Source: Candidatus Saccharicenans subterraneus
GTDB taxonomy: Bacteria; Acidobacteriota; Aminicenantia; Aminicenantales; Saccharicenantaceae
Assembly (NCBI GenBank): GCA_003426165.1
Contig: QUAH01000010.1
Location: 1 to 64,000, forward strand
Length of the DNA stretch: 64,000 nucleotides
Reading direction: 5' to 3'
Under the pieces are notes generated by a model, which saw only the letters and a program-made list of their open reading frames with translations, made no database searches and was not told the origin of the DNA. Shown here piece by piece: positions 8,360-17,302 of this stretch. Made by a program: the position numbers and the translations under genes. Within the stretch, counting starts at the first letter, position 1, and each line of letters opens with the position of its first letter.

Positions 8360-10063
8360 ATGTTTCGGAAAAAAATACTCGGTTTATTACTGGCAGTCTT
8401 CTGGATGGCCGGTTTTACCGCATATGCAGTGGCCGACGTGGAACTTGATTCAGCGCCCCTCCAGGTGGCCAATGCCATACTCTTCAAGGACCACGCTGAC
8501 CCGAACCTGTACTATTACATGCCGAACCAACCGCGCCTGGCCTACTGGCCGGACGGTACGCCCAAGCTTACGTTCTTAAAGTACACCAAGGCCGGGAAGG
8601 AAGAAGCCAAGGGTGGAATCCTGCATTTCTTCGTGAAGTACGGACTGGATGAACAGGAGCTGAACAGGGTCAGGCAGGAGCTGCTGAAGATAAATCCCAG
8701 GGCCAGCATCAAGGGGCCGCTGGTCTTCAAGAAGGGTTCGTTCATGGTCGTTTCTGCGGCCGTGGGCGAGGGGGGAGCTTTCACCCGGAAGATAATCGGC
8801 GAGGGCAAAGCCCCACTGATTTCCGGGTCGGAAGTTTCCGTTTCCATTGCCGTCACTCCCGAGGGAGCCACCTTCCTGGAAGAAGCCCTGCGCCAGCCGA
8901 CCTACCCGGTGAGCGTCAGGTTCGAGATGACCTACGAGGGGTTGACTCCCAAGTACCAGGCCACGGCCACCATTCACTGGTCCAAGGTGCGGGAGTATTT
9001 TGACCAGTACAGCAAGTGGAGAATTTACAAGAAAAAGAAGCTCGGAATCTGGACCTGGTATGTGCAGAAGGGAACCGGGGAACTTCGTGAAATAAAAGAT
9101 GAGATGACCTCGATAGGCGCAGTCAAGGTGGATATTACCGGCGAGGATCAGAACCTGGATGCCCTGATGCAGAGCCTGGTCGATACCATCATGAGGGAGA
9201 TGTTCGACACCAAGCTGGACCTGCCCGAAGAGGAACCGGCCAAGGAGGGCGAGGAATCATCAAAACCCCAGGACCGGCCCTACGGCGTCAGCACCACCAG
9301 GAAAAAGGTCAGCCGGACCGATGACTGGACCATAAACCTGACCAAGCGCCTGCGGCAGGAACGCGACACCGGCCCGATGGATGCCAGCATCGGCGACGTG
9401 CTTAGAAAATTCAAGAATAATAAGAAGGTCTATGACATAATTAACCTCGATGACCCCGACCTCCAGGACCGCGTGGTCTATGCCATCCTGGACGGCGAGG
9501 ATTTTGAGACTTTCAGGAAGTACATAAACTTCGTCACCGTCAGCTTCAAGAAGGTTCATAAGACCGGCGAGCCCACCACCCGGGACGTCATCTTCAATGC
9601 CCAGACCTTTGCCGAGCGGGGCAACATGCTGTCCTTTGTCTACCCCAGGCTGGGAGAGGGAGCCACCTGGCTGAGCTACGAATACAAGACGGTCTGGAGC
9701 TTTGTCGGCGGGATTAAAGTGGAAACCCCCTGGACCAAAAGCGAGGAAGCGGCCATAAACCTCTTCCCGACACACCGCTATCGCCAGATCGACATAATCG
9801 CCGACGAAGAAAACGTCAGGACCTACAACATCAAGCTGATCACGGTTACCTTCAAGAACAAGTTTGCCGACCGGGAGAAGACCGGCGAGGTGAAGCTGAT
9901 GCCAGGAGAAACACTCCTCGGAAAATATGAGTATGTCCATGCCGAAAATGACCTGAATTACCAGTACCAGGTGACCTGGTTGCTGGGCGACGGCCGCCGG
10001 GTGTCTTCAGGCTGGCAGACCACCACCGAACCTTTTGTCTATGCCCTTTACCAGGAGAAGTAG
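8360..10063 (+). CDS. Exported paralogue D of the unrecognised five-gene family
   Basis: 567 residues; ATG 8360 follows GAGGAGG, and a signal peptide is cut near Ala25. The same two modules occur: DHADPNLYYYMPNQPRLA, GGILHF, GLTPKYQA...HWSKV in the first half, and KRLRQERDT, INLDDPDLQDR, ILDGEDFETFRKY and a final PFVYALYQEK in the second. The joint between them is a short acidic stretch (EEEPAKEGEESSK), where the 5580 gene has TPRs. It is the last gene of the array; no convincing terminator is seen after it. Function unknown. Confidence 0.8.
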   Translation: MFRKKILGLLLAVFWMAGFTAYAVADVELDSAPLQVANAILFKDHADPNLYYYMPNQPRLAYWPDGTPKLTFLKYTKAGKEEAKGGILHFFVKYGLDEQELNRVRQELLKINPRASIKGPLVFKKGSFMVVSAAVGEGGAFTRKIIGEGKAPLISGSEVSVSIAVTPEGATFLEEALRQPTYPVSVRFEMTYEGLTPKYQATATIHWSKVREYFDQYSKWRIYKKKKLGIWTWYVQKGTGELREIKDEMTSIGAVKVDITGEDQNLDALMQSLVDTIMREMFDTKLDLPEEEPAKEGEESSKPQDRPYGVSTTRKKVSRTDDWTINLTKRLRQERDTGPMDASIGDVLRKFKNNKKVYDIINLDDPDLQDRVVYAILDGEDFETFRKYINFVTVSFKKVHKTGEPTTRDVIFNAQTFAERGNMLSFVYPRLGEGATWLSYEYKTVWSFVGGIKVETPWTKSEEAAINLFPTHRYRQIDIIADEENVRTYNIKLITVTFKNKFADREKTGEVKLMPGETLLGKYEYVHAENDLNYQYQVTWLLGDGRRVSSGWQTTTEPFVYALYQEK

Positions 10064-10312
10064 AAGTAAAAATTCTGAAGAGCAGAAAAAAATAAATAAA
10101 CAAAACTAAAGGAAGAGATCATTCTAGGTTGGAAGAATATTTTAGGCCATTATTTAATCACCGATCTAAAATAACAACGGCTGCTTAAACCTATAATTTG
10201 GAAATTAGAAAGACGAAGGAGCTCTTTGCTGGCAGGCGCCGAAGGTGAACCTTAAGGATGATCTTTTTTAACAAAGCCGATAATTTTATAATTTAGGATC
10301 CGGAAAGCAGGA

Positions 10313-11470
10313 ATGGTAAATGGTAAGTTGAAAAAATATTCAACGCTCATCTTGGTACTCATCGCTGCATCGCTGACAGCTGCTTCCTGTCGGCAAAAGA
10401 ATGGAGTTGAAATGGACGCGGTTGAGGCCCTGGTAAGGAAAACGGTAGGTGCTGATGAACCCGGACTGGCCCTGGCCCTGGTACAGGATGGCCGGGTCTT
10501 GTTCAGGGCAGGGCGGGGGGTAGCCGATATCAGAAGCGGACGTCCCATAGATACCGGGACCAATTTCCGCCTGGCCTCGCTGACCAAGCAATTCACGGCC
10601 ACGGCTATCATGCTGCTGGTAAGGGAAGGAAAGCTCGATTATGAAACGCACCTGACAGATATTTTCCCCGATTTTCCGGAATATGGAAAGGAAATAACCA
10701 TCAGGCATCTGCTGACCCATACTTCCGGACTCCCGGATTATGAAAATCTCATGCCGGAAGCTAAGCCGAACCTTCCGGTTGAAGACCAGCAAATCAATGA
10801 TTACCAGGTGCTTGAACTCCTGAAAGGGGAGAAGCAGGGCAAATTCAGGCCCGGGACAAACTGGGATTACAGCAACTCGGGTTACGTGGTTCTCGGGCTG
10901 ATAGTGGAAAAAGTCTCTGGAATGGCCTTCGGGATCTTTCTGAGCGAAAAAATATTCAAACCCCTGGGAATGAAGGCGACGGTCCTGTATGAAAAAGGAA
11001 TTTCTGAAGTTGAAAACAGGGCCTTCGGGCATGTCCCCAAGGATGGAAATTGGATAGTCAGGGACCAGAGCCTGACCTCGGCCACCAGAGGCGACGGCTG
11101 CATTTATTCATCGGTTGACGACTTAATTCTCTGGGATAAAGCCTGGAAGGAAGGGACTTTGCTGAGCAGGGAAGAAATGGCTCTGGCCCTGACCCCGGTT
11201 GAAGTTCCGCAAAAGGGACCGGTTGATCCTTATAGCCAGCCGGCTGCCTATGGCTTCGGCTGGTTCCTGAATCCCTGGAAGGGATACCAGCGCGCCTGGC
11301 ATTACGGCGAAACCGCCGGTTTTCGGACAGCCATTCATCGCTTTCTTGAAACCGGGCTGACAGTCATCGTGCTCTGCAACCGCGAAGATATTGAGGCTTC
11401 CGGCCTCGCTTTAAGGCTGGGTGACATCTTCCTGGCCGGGAAAGCGCCCGGCAAAGGAAGAAGATATTAA
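10313..11470 (+). CDS. Beta-lactamase-fold serine hydrolase, lipoprotein
   Basis: 385 residues of the class C beta-lactamase / D-alanyl-D-alanine carboxypeptidase clan. The nucleophile motif is S89-L-T-K92 and the second motif is Y186-S-N188; a late HYGETAGF box is a plausible counterpart of the KTG element. The N-terminus has a hydrophobic segment ending TAASC, so Cys26 may be lipidated, although the lipobox is weak at position -3. Family members cleave peptides, esters or D-amino-acid bonds, and the substrate cannot be read from sequence. A 249-base A+T-rich gap separates it from the array upstream. It seems to be an independent gene. Confidence 0.85.
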   Translation: MVNGKLKKYSTLILVLIAASLTAASCRQKNGVEMDAVEALVRKTVGADEPGLALALVQDGRVLFRAGRGVADIRSGRPIDTGTNFRLASLTKQFTATAIMLLVREGKLDYETHLTDIFPDFPEYGKEITIRHLLTHTSGLPDYENLMPEAKPNLPVEDQQINDYQVLELLKGEKQGKFRPGTNWDYSNSGYVVLGLIVEKVSGMAFGIFLSEKIFKPLGMKATVLYEKGISEVENRAFGHVPKDGNWIVRDQSLTSATRGDGCIYSSVDDLILWDKAWKEGTLLSREEMALALTPVEVPQKGPVDPYSQPAAYGFGWFLNPWKGYQRAWHYGETAGFRTAIHRFLETGLTVIVLCNREDIEASGLALRLGDIFLAGKAPGKGRRY

Positions 11471-11494
11471 GGGCAGGGTGCTGGTAAAGGCGGT

Positions 11495-11520
11495 AATATA
11501 TGAATGGTTATTCATATATT
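11495..11520. promoter_or_regulatory. Palindromic operator-like site 1 (upstream of the DUF456 gene)
   Basis: A perfect 10-base inverted repeat, AATATATGAA (11495-11504) and TTCATATATT (11511-11520), is separated by TGGTTA. It lies 28 bases before the ATG at 11549. The same arms and 6-base spacing recur at 22957, 39011 and 58851. The layout resembles the 12-2-12 operators of ArsR/SmtB metal-sensing repressors; that comparison is from memory and no regulator gene is in the window. Confidence 0.55.
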
Positions 11521-11548
11521 CTGTCTCCATCTTAGAGGAGGGGACTGA

Positions 11549-12034
11549 ATGTTGAACGTAATTTTAATTATAGCCGGGGCGATATTGCAGCTCCTGGGGC
11601 TGGCCGGATGCGTGTTGCCCGTGCTGGCCGGACCGCCTCTGAATTTTGTCGGTCTCCTGTTGCTGGGCCTGGCCAGGGGCTGGAAAATGTTCAGCCCGTC
11701 ATTGTGGCTGATACTTGTCGGTATCACTCTTATTACCGTGATTCTTGATTATTTGCTACCCATTGGCGGGGCCAGAAAGTATGGCTCAACGAAATGGGGC
11801 ACCTGGGGTGCTTTTCTGGGCATGCTGGTTGGAGTATTTTTCTTCCCCCCCGTGGGTCTTATAATCGGTGCTTTTTTGGGCGCGGTTGTTGGAGAGCTCC
11901 TGGCCGGCAAAGAAAACAGGGAAGCGCTCAGGGCCGGCTGGGGCGTATTTATCGGCTACTTTGTTTCCATGCTGTTAAAACTGGTCGCTTCGGGCGTCAT
12001 GACCTTCTTTTTCATCAGGACCCTTGTGAAATAA
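11549..12034 (+). CDS. DUF456 family membrane protein
   Basis: 161 residues with about four hydrophobic segments and Gly-rich helices (LLGLAGCVLPVLAGPPL near the start; GAFLGAVVGELLAG in the second half). This is the pattern of DUF456, small bacterial inner-membrane proteins with no established function. A strong GAGGAGGGG precedes the ATG. The palindrome at 11495-11520 sits in its leader, so it may share control with moaA and the aldehyde dehydrogenase. It converges with the DUF362 gene. Confidence 0.8.
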   Translation: MLNVILIIAGAILQLLGLAGCVLPVLAGPPLNFVGLLLLGLARGWKMFSPSLWLILVGITLITVILDYLLPIGGARKYGSTKWGTWGAFLGMLVGVFFFPPVGLIIGAFLGAVVGELLAGKENREALRAGWGVFIGYFVSMLLKLVASGVMTFFFIRTLVK

Positions 12035-12067
12035 TAATTCAACAGTAATTATCTCGGTCTTGCCAGC

Positions 12068-12964
12068 CTAAACCAGGATTTCTTTGGCCCAGCCCAGCTT
12101 CTTAATTTCTATGTTTTCCAGCTTGCTCTGGCCCAGCTTGTAAACGGTGTCGGCTGCTTCGATGCAGATGGGTGGGGGAGAGATGGGCCAGGGCTCACCG
12201 CGAAGTTCGTCCCTTTTCGCCTGGATGATTTTCAAACCAACGGCGTCGAGGGCTACCGGGTCGGTGCTGGCCAGCAGTCCCTTATAGGGCCAGCGGTAGC
12301 GCGGGTCGAACTGCGGTCCCTTGTCGCAGACCGGGCGCAGGGCGTCGACAATTATCAGCCTGGTTTTTCCTTTGACCTGGGGCAGGTGCCAGATTTCTCC
12401 CAGCTTGGCGCTGTCTTCGTAATGGTAATTCCTGGGAGCACCGGAGAACATGATGTAATTCTTTATGACCGTCCCGATTCCGGTCAGCCAGTGAGCTTTG
12501 AGGCCCGGGACAGAAATCAGGGCGGTAATTGGCTCCAGGTCGACCTTTCGGCCCTGGGCGTTTCGGATATTTTCTTCCGGTAGGCCGGCGGCCACCAGCG
12601 ATTCTTTGATTACATCCAGGAGTTCCTGGTGAGTCGGGTTCATCATGGGGGTCGGGACCAGGCCCACAACATCCTTCGGGCTGACCAGCGACAGCCAGGC
12701 CTGCTTGACATCTTTTTTGCCCGTTATTTCCAGCAGAATCCTGTCCACCATCCCGGCCAGAATTTTCTTGTTGACATTCATCTGGTCATCCAGGACATTT
12801 TCATCACGGACCAGCAGGACCAGGCTCTTGCCTCCGGCCTTCTGGACGGCTTCTGCGGCCAGCGATTTTTTCACCCAGTCAGGTGTAACCAGGGTGAGCC
12901 CCAGGGTGGTGCCGACGGTTCCCCTTATAAAATCCCGCCGGGTAATTGTTCTTTTCTCTTTCAT
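12068..12964 (-). CDS. DUF362 protein with twin-arginine signal
   Basis: 298 residues. The N-terminus has TITRRDFIRGTVG, a twin-arginine motif followed by a hydrophobic segment, so it is probably exported folded by the Tat system. The body (LVRDENVLDD, VGLVPTPMMNPTHQELLDVI, GTVIKNYIMF, TDPVALDAVGL) matches DUF362, often found in iron-sulfur proteins, but I see no CxxCxxC cluster here. GAGGAGGG precedes the start. The DUF6599 gene lies 41 bases upstream on the same strand, suggesting co-expression. The Tat signal hints at a cofactor; none is visible. Confidence 0.8.
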   Translation of the reverse strand: MKEKRTITRRDFIRGTVGTTLGLTLVTPDWVKKSLAAEAVQKAGGKSLVLLVRDENVLDDQMNVNKKILAGMVDRILLEITGKKDVKQAWLSLVSPKDVVGLVPTPMMNPTHQELLDVIKESLVAAGLPEENIRNAQGRKVDLEPITALISVPGLKAHWLTGIGTVIKNYIMFSGAPRNYHYEDSAKLGEIWHLPQVKGKTRLIIVDALRPVCDKGPQFDPRYRWPYKGLLASTDPVALDAVGLKIIQAKRDELRGEPWPISPPPICIEAADTVYKLGQSKLENIEIKKLGWAKEILV

Positions 12965-13005
12965 TGAACCCTCCTCTTATTAATTTCTTACTATTTTTGA
13001 TTTTA

Positions 13006-14037
13006 TCATCTCAGCTCCAGCTGGACAAACAATTTCTTAACCGCGGCTTCTTCCGGCGCCTCAAAGACCAGGACCAGGTAGTTACCGGCGAGCTTCCAGC
13101 CCAGCCAGCCGTCTTCTACCTGGATGGCTTTTTCTTTCTCAGAGAGAGAGATTTCTGCCAGCCTTTCCGCTTTTTCCTGTAGATAAGCTCCCAGGAAATC
13201 GGCCAGGGCCGCCCCGGCCTTCTGTACTTCCGGGTACTTGATTATTATCATGCGGGCCGACTTTTTATTAGCAAGATCACGCTGGGTCCATTCCGTGTAA
13301 ATGGCCTCGCGGGTCGGGTCAAGATGCAGAATGTTCTCGTGGCTGAGATAGTATAAAGAATTCAATATCAGGTGGGAATGGAAGTAGCTGGTTCTGTCTT
13401 TTTTAATCTGCCAGATGCTATCTGCTTTGGGCCTGATGACATCGAGGAGCGCGGGAAATGTGGCTTGAGAAGCGTGGCCGGCGATGGTTTTGCCCAGTTT
13501 CAGGATGATTTCTTTAACCCCGGGAGTTTCACGCAGGGCCAGGACGCGTAGATAAAGGTTATCTACGCGGGCCCGCAGCAGGCCCTCACCATAAAGCGCT
13601 GTATATGCAGGGCAAACGGGGTTCTCAGGAAGGGGACCGGTCCCGGGACTCAGGTTGGCTGGCTCGCCCGACCAATCGAGAGACAGCAGACCAAAGGCCT
13701 CGTCCGGGTGCTTCATCTCATAGATTTCAACCAGGATTTCGTTTTCAGCCCCATCCAGGTATTTATAAACAAGGAGCCTCTCAAATTTATAGGCCAGGTA
13801 GAGTTCGCCACCGCCGTCCATGTAATCAAAAATAGTCTCCCGGGTTATCGTCTGCGGGGGACCTTCCAGTTTCCAGCTGCCTATTATTTCCGGCAGGCTG
13901 ATGCTGTCAGCTCTAATCATGTCTTCCTCTCCTTTAGAACAGGCAAAAGAAAAAGCAAATAGAAAAAGCAGGAACAGGGCCGGGAGGCCAATATACTTTC
14001 TTTCGGGTTCGTTGCTGGCCATAGCTTTGGGGATCAA
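13006..14037 (-). CDS. DUF6599-like putative lipoprotein
   Basis: 343 residues from a TTG at 14037; an in-frame ATG at 14022 is an equally possible start. The hydrophobic leader ends FSFACS, a poor but possible lipobox. The mature part begins with IIGSWKLEG and has a YMDGGGELYLAYKFERL box with EIYEMKHPDEAFGLLS, the hallmark I associate with DUF6599 proteins of Acidobacteria-type genomes. Function is unknown. It is transcribed just ahead of the Tat-signal DUF362 gene, so the two may act together outside the cytoplasm. Confidence 0.7.
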   Translation of the reverse strand: MIPKAMASNEPERKYIGLPALFLLFLFAFSFACSKGEEDMIRADSISLPEIIGSWKLEGPPQTITRETIFDYMDGGGELYLAYKFERLLVYKYLDGAENEILVEIYEMKHPDEAFGLLSLDWSGEPANLSPGTGPLPENPVCPAYTALYGEGLLRARVDNLYLRVLALRETPGVKEIILKLGKTIAGHASQATFPALLDVIRPKADSIWQIKKDRTSYFHSHLILNSLYYLSHENILHLDPTREAIYTEWTQRDLANKKSARMIIIKYPEVQKAGAALADFLGAYLQEKAERLAEISLSEKEKAIQVEDGWLGWKLAGNYLVLVFEAPEEAAVKKLFVQLELR

Positions 14038-14231
14038 TGTCCTTTGAAATTAAATTTTAGCCCGGTTCTCCTTTTTTATCCATAGATATTTTTGCCATAA
14101 AATAACAATTACCCGGTCTGCGTCGTATTAAGAAATAGGATGGTTCCCGAGGCCTTGCTTTGCCTGAATGGGCCTGAAGCTAATTGAGACAGGATCAGTT
14201 TTAATTTACATTATAAAAAGGGAGGGTTTCT

Positions 14232-14756
14232 ATGTGTAAAAGAAAAATCATGGAATGGTGGCTCTCTATCTTTCTTCTATTAATTGCCATGATTCCTGTA
14301 ACTGAAGCCATGGCCCAGCAGGCGCCACCGAAAGATGGGTATGCCCTGCTGGATTCTCTAAGCCAGGTCTTCGATGTCATTTCTACTGACCGGGATTATC
14401 TCCAGAAAGTCAACCAGCTTATCACTGGCCTGATGGTTGAGGCCCGCCGGGCCCGGGACAAGAATCTCATCGACAGGGTGTTCTTCGCCCGGTATCACCG
14501 GCTTCTCGGCCTGATCAAGCTTACCCTTGACCCGGACCCTGAAAAGATTCTGACCCCGGTCATCGACCAGGTGGTTGAAGATTTTATCCGCGAGGTCCTG
14601 ACTGAAGACTGGAGAGCCGAGAGGTCGGAAAACATGCTGCTGCTGGCCACGGCCATACGCGATGAAATTATCAACCTCCGGCTCCATCTGGATGACCTGG
14701 AGAAAAAAGAAAGATTGATAAGGGAATGGGACCAGAAAATGAGGCGGGCAGAATAG
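14232..14756 (+). CDS. Small exported helical protein of unknown function
   Basis: 174 residues; GGGAGGG precedes ATG 14232. A signal peptide (hydrophobic residues 9-22, cleavage near AMAQQ) is followed by an all-helical, charged sequence without cysteine after the signal. No family recognised. The end (LDDLEKKERLIREWDQKMRR) could form a coiled coil. The gene stands alone between unrelated neighbours. Confidence 0.7.
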   Translation: MCKRKIMEWWLSIFLLLIAMIPVTEAMAQQAPPKDGYALLDSLSQVFDVISTDRDYLQKVNQLITGLMVEARRARDKNLIDRVFFARYHRLLGLIKLTLDPDPEKILTPVIDQVVEDFIREVLTEDWRAERSENMLLLATAIRDEIINLRLHLDDLEKKERLIREWDQKMRRAE

Positions 14757-14760
14757 AAGC

Positions 14761-14814
14761 CGCGGATCAAAATCCGGAGATGGTCTCCTGAATCGGACCT
14801 GAATCTCCGCCGCG
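14761..14814 (+). other. Possible hairpin after the small exported gene
   Basis: CGCGG (14761-14765) can pair with CCGCG (14810-14814), and CGGAGAT (14775-14781) with ATCTCCG (14803-14809), a two-part stem just past the stop codon at 14756. No T-run follows, so it is not a standard terminator. It may be a 3' end structure or chance. Confidence 0.25.
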
Positions 14815-14922
14815 TTGCTTCCCCAAATTCCTCATTGCCCGGATACTATCTCATGGCCGGAAAGAAAATAGCGGTTGACTTTGGCCGCTATAAGTGAAAC
14901 CATGGGGCGGCGGAGGGAATTA

Positions 14923-15774
14923 ATGTGCAATTTCTGTCACCAGCACGGGGAAGGGAAGAAGTGGTACCTGGAAGCCAGGAACTACTCTGAAGACCTCCTG
15001 AGCGACCTCAAGAGGCGCCGGTTCATCGAGAATTTTTTCGCTTACGGGCCGGACAGCTTGAAGAAGAGTGAGCAGCAGCTCCAGCTCCTGGACCGGCTTC
15101 CCGCCCTGCTGAGGGGATTCATCCGCAAGAAAGTTACTAAAAGGCAGATGCCCTACCACTTCGGCCAGGTCATCCCGATCGAGGACGTGGAAAAAATTCT
15201 GGAAATGACCACTTCTGTAGTTCGCCTGGCCTGCATCTGTCGCCACTCTCTCCTGGGTTCCGAGCAACGTTTCTGCTACGGCCTGACCATTTCTCCCCAG
15301 GGGAACGGGATGTCCAGCATCTTGAAAGAAATTGACGCCTCTTACCTGATAGGTCCGCAGACCGGAGGCCTGGAGTACCTGACAAAAGAAGAAGCCCTGG
15401 AGCACATGCGGCAATGTGAACTGGACGGATTATGCCACAGCCTCTGGACTTTTATCACCCCGTTTATCGGCGGGCTATGTAATTGCTCTTTGCCCGGGTG
15501 CATGGCCCTGAGGACTACCGTGTTGCACAAGACCCCGGTTATGTTCAGGGGAGAATACCTGGCCGTCGTTGACCAGGAGAAATGCATCGCCTGTGGTGAG
15601 TGCCAGAAAATCTGTCCGTTTGAGGCTTATCTTCCCGGCAAAAATGGAGATAAGGCGGCGGTCAATATAAGAAAATGCTATGGCTGCGGAATCTGCCGAG
15701 GTGTCTGCCCGGCTGAAGCCATCAGCCTGGTCGACCGCCAGTCTGTGCCCGAGGTGGCCCAGCTCTGGCTCTGA
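14923..15774 (+). CDS. CxCR-type iron-sulfur protein with a C-terminal 2[4Fe-4S] ferredoxin domain
   Basis: The ATG at 14923, after GGAGGG, gives 283 residues; an upstream in-frame TTG at 14875 lacks a good ribosome site. The protein starts MCNFCHQH. It has a middle ACICRHS...FCYGL segment and LCNCSLPGCM, like proteins whose first domain holds CxCR and CNCC boxes, then a bacterial ferredoxin domain with CIACGECQKICP and CYGCGICRGVCP. The last part should bind two [4Fe-4S] clusters and carry electrons; the extra cysteines may hold another. No signal peptide, so it is cytoplasmic. A tungsten aldehyde oxidoreductase in the same window needs ferredoxin, but a link is only conjecture. Confidence 0.75.
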   Translation: MCNFCHQHGEGKKWYLEARNYSEDLLSDLKRRRFIENFFAYGPDSLKKSEQQLQLLDRLPALLRGFIRKKVTKRQMPYHFGQVIPIEDVEKILEMTTSVVRLACICRHSLLGSEQRFCYGLTISPQGNGMSSILKEIDASYLIGPQTGGLEYLTKEEALEHMRQCELDGLCHSLWTFITPFIGGLCNCSLPGCMALRTTVLHKTPVMFRGEYLAVVDQEKCIACGECQKICPFEAYLPGKNGDKAAVNIRKCYGCGICRGVCPAEAISLVDRQSVPEVAQLWL

Positions 15775-15973
15775 ATATTAGAATCGATATTGACAAGCCA
15801 AACAACATTCCTTTTTCTAATTTCTAATAGGCCACCAATCTCCGATTTTTCTTGACTTTGCCCGGGCCGGAATTCATGCTTGATTATGGAGCAGAGGGAA
15901 GGAAAAGATCATTTCCAAAACCGAGATAATCTTTTTCTCAAATAGTTTATTCTGACCAGGAAAGGAGAGAGGA

Positions 15974-16423
15974 ATGGGCATCTTTGGCAAATCGTTCAGC
16001 GAGAAGGTGCAGGAGGCGGTTGATATCATCAACAAGTCAGGCCTCGGAGTTGAGAACCTGAGAGCAAAAATTGAGGGCAAGGTGGTAACCCTGGAAGGGC
16101 TGGCCGATAGCATGGAAGCCAAGGGCAGGGCCATGCTGGAGTTCAACAAGATGGTCAACACGGAAAATACCATAAACCGGATTCAGGTTAAGGCTGAAGC
16201 CAAGGCTCCGACCCCGCCAGGTGCAACTCTTCCGGGGCCGGCCGCGGCCACCGATTATGAAATTTACGAGGTCAAACCGGGCGACACCCTGGGCCACATC
16301 GCCCAGCGCTTCTACGGCAAGGCCAGTCTTTACCCCAAAATCTTTGAAGCCAACCGGGACGTCCTGACCAACCCGGACCTGATAAAGGTCGGGCAGAAGC
16401 TGAAAATCCCAAGACTCAAATGA
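15974..16423 (+). CDS. BON and LysM domain protein (Kbp/YgaU type)
   Basis: 149 residues, the length of E. coli Kbp (YgaU). Residues 8-75 form a BON domain (VQEAVDIINKSGL, GKVVTLEGLADS). After a Pro/Ala linker, residues 95-149 form a LysM domain (YEVKPGDTLGHIAQRFYG, NPDLIKVGQKLKIP). There is no signal peptide. Kbp is a cytoplasmic potassium-binding protein; LysM elsewhere binds peptidoglycan, so the role here is by homology only. A strong AAAGGAGAG precedes ATG 15974, and its stop overlaps the start of the next gene by four bases. Confidence 0.85.
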   Translation: MGIFGKSFSEKVQEAVDIINKSGLGVENLRAKIEGKVVTLEGLADSMEAKGRAMLEFNKMVNTENTINRIQVKAEAKAPTPPGATLPGPAAATDYEIYEVKPGDTLGHIAQRFYGKASLYPKIFEANRDVLTNPDLIKVGQKLKIPRLK

Positions 16424-16968
16424 CCGGACTCCTGGCAGCTTTTGGCCTGGCCGCGGCTACCGGGCTGAATGCCTACCTGCCCTTATTAATCGTGGGGGCC
16501 CTGGCCCGTTATACTGACCTGATCACCTTAAAATCTCCCTGGAGCGCCCTGACTCATCCGGTGGTGCTGGCAGTCCTGGTGGTCCTACTGATAATAGAGA
16601 TAACGGTTGATAAAATTCCTGCGGTTGACACCATCAACGATGTTATCCAGACCTTTATCCGGCCGGCGGCCGGAGCCGTTCTGTTTGCGGCCAGCAGCAA
16701 CGTTATCAGTGATATGAGCCCGGTCCTGGCCATGGTCTGTGGCCTGCTGGTGGCCGGGGGAGTTCACGCCGCCAAGGCCACGGTCAGGCCTGGGGTTACG
16801 GCCACCACGGCTGGCCTGGGAAACCCGGTGGTCAGCGCGGTTGAAGATACCGTCTCAGGGATAACCACCCTGGTAGCTATAATTATCCCCGCCCTTATCC
16901 TGGTAATCTTTATAGTAATTCTCTACCTGTTTGTCCGCTGGCGCAGGAAAATCAGCAAAAGGAATTAG
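16420..16968 (+). CDS. DUF4126 membrane protein
   Basis: 182 residues with about five hydrophobic segments. The start (GLAAATGLNAYLPLL), the middle VDKIPAVDTINDVIQTFIRP and the GGxxHAAKATVRPG box are typical of DUF4126 integral membrane proteins of unknown function. It begins in an ATGA overlap with the BON-LysM gene, so translation is probably coupled. Its end overlaps the end of the convergent GlsB-type gene by four bases. Confidence 0.85.
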   Translation: MTGLLAAFGLAAATGLNAYLPLLIVGALARYTDLITLKSPWSALTHPVVLAVLVVLLIIEITVDKIPAVDTINDVIQTFIRPAAGAVLFAASSNVISDMSPVLAMVCGLLVAGGVHAAKATVRPGVTATTAGLGNPVVSAVEDTVSGITTLVAIIIPALILVIFIVILYLFVRWRRKISKRN

Positions 16969-17216
16969 CGAGCTTTTTTCCTGAACAGGCTGATAATAAA
17001 GAGGATTATCAGCGCACCGACGATAGCCCCGATGAAGCCGGCTGTTTGGCCGGGCTGATAAATGCCCAGGGCTTTGCCCAGGTAGGTGGCCACAAACGAC
17101 CCGGCTATGCCGAGCAGGGTGGTCATGATCCAGCCCATGTTTTCTTTGCCGGGAAAAATGAACTTGGCGATTATGCCGGCGACCAGGCCCAGAAGAATGG
17201 TCCAGATGATATGCAT
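16965..17216 (-). CDS. GlsB/YeaQ/YmgE-type small membrane protein
   Basis: 83 residues with three hydrophobic helices and glycine zippers (GLVAGIIAKFIFPG, GIAGSFVATYLGKALG, GFIGAIVGALIILFI), the standard pattern of the transglycosylase-associated/GlsB family, small stress-induced inner-membrane proteins. GGAGGGAG precedes the ATG. It is transcribed toward the DUF4126 gene. Confidence 0.9.
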   Translation of the reverse strand: MHIIWTILLGLVAGIIAKFIFPGKENMGWIMTTLLGIAGSFVATYLGKALGIYQPGQTAGFIGAIVGALIILFIISLFRKKAR

Positions 17217-17302
17217 TTTCTCCCTCCTTCAGTTTGGATTATATATTTTATCCTTAATTAATATCAAATGCCGTCGCCGGTTTATGCCGATTTCTTCTAT
17301 TG

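Noticed and set aside
10220-10275. Segment with GGCGCCGAAGG, recalling the glycine riboswitch
   Set aside because: Only one short conserved-looking box is present; the supporting stems and second conserved loop are not found, and the downstream gene is unrelated to glycine.
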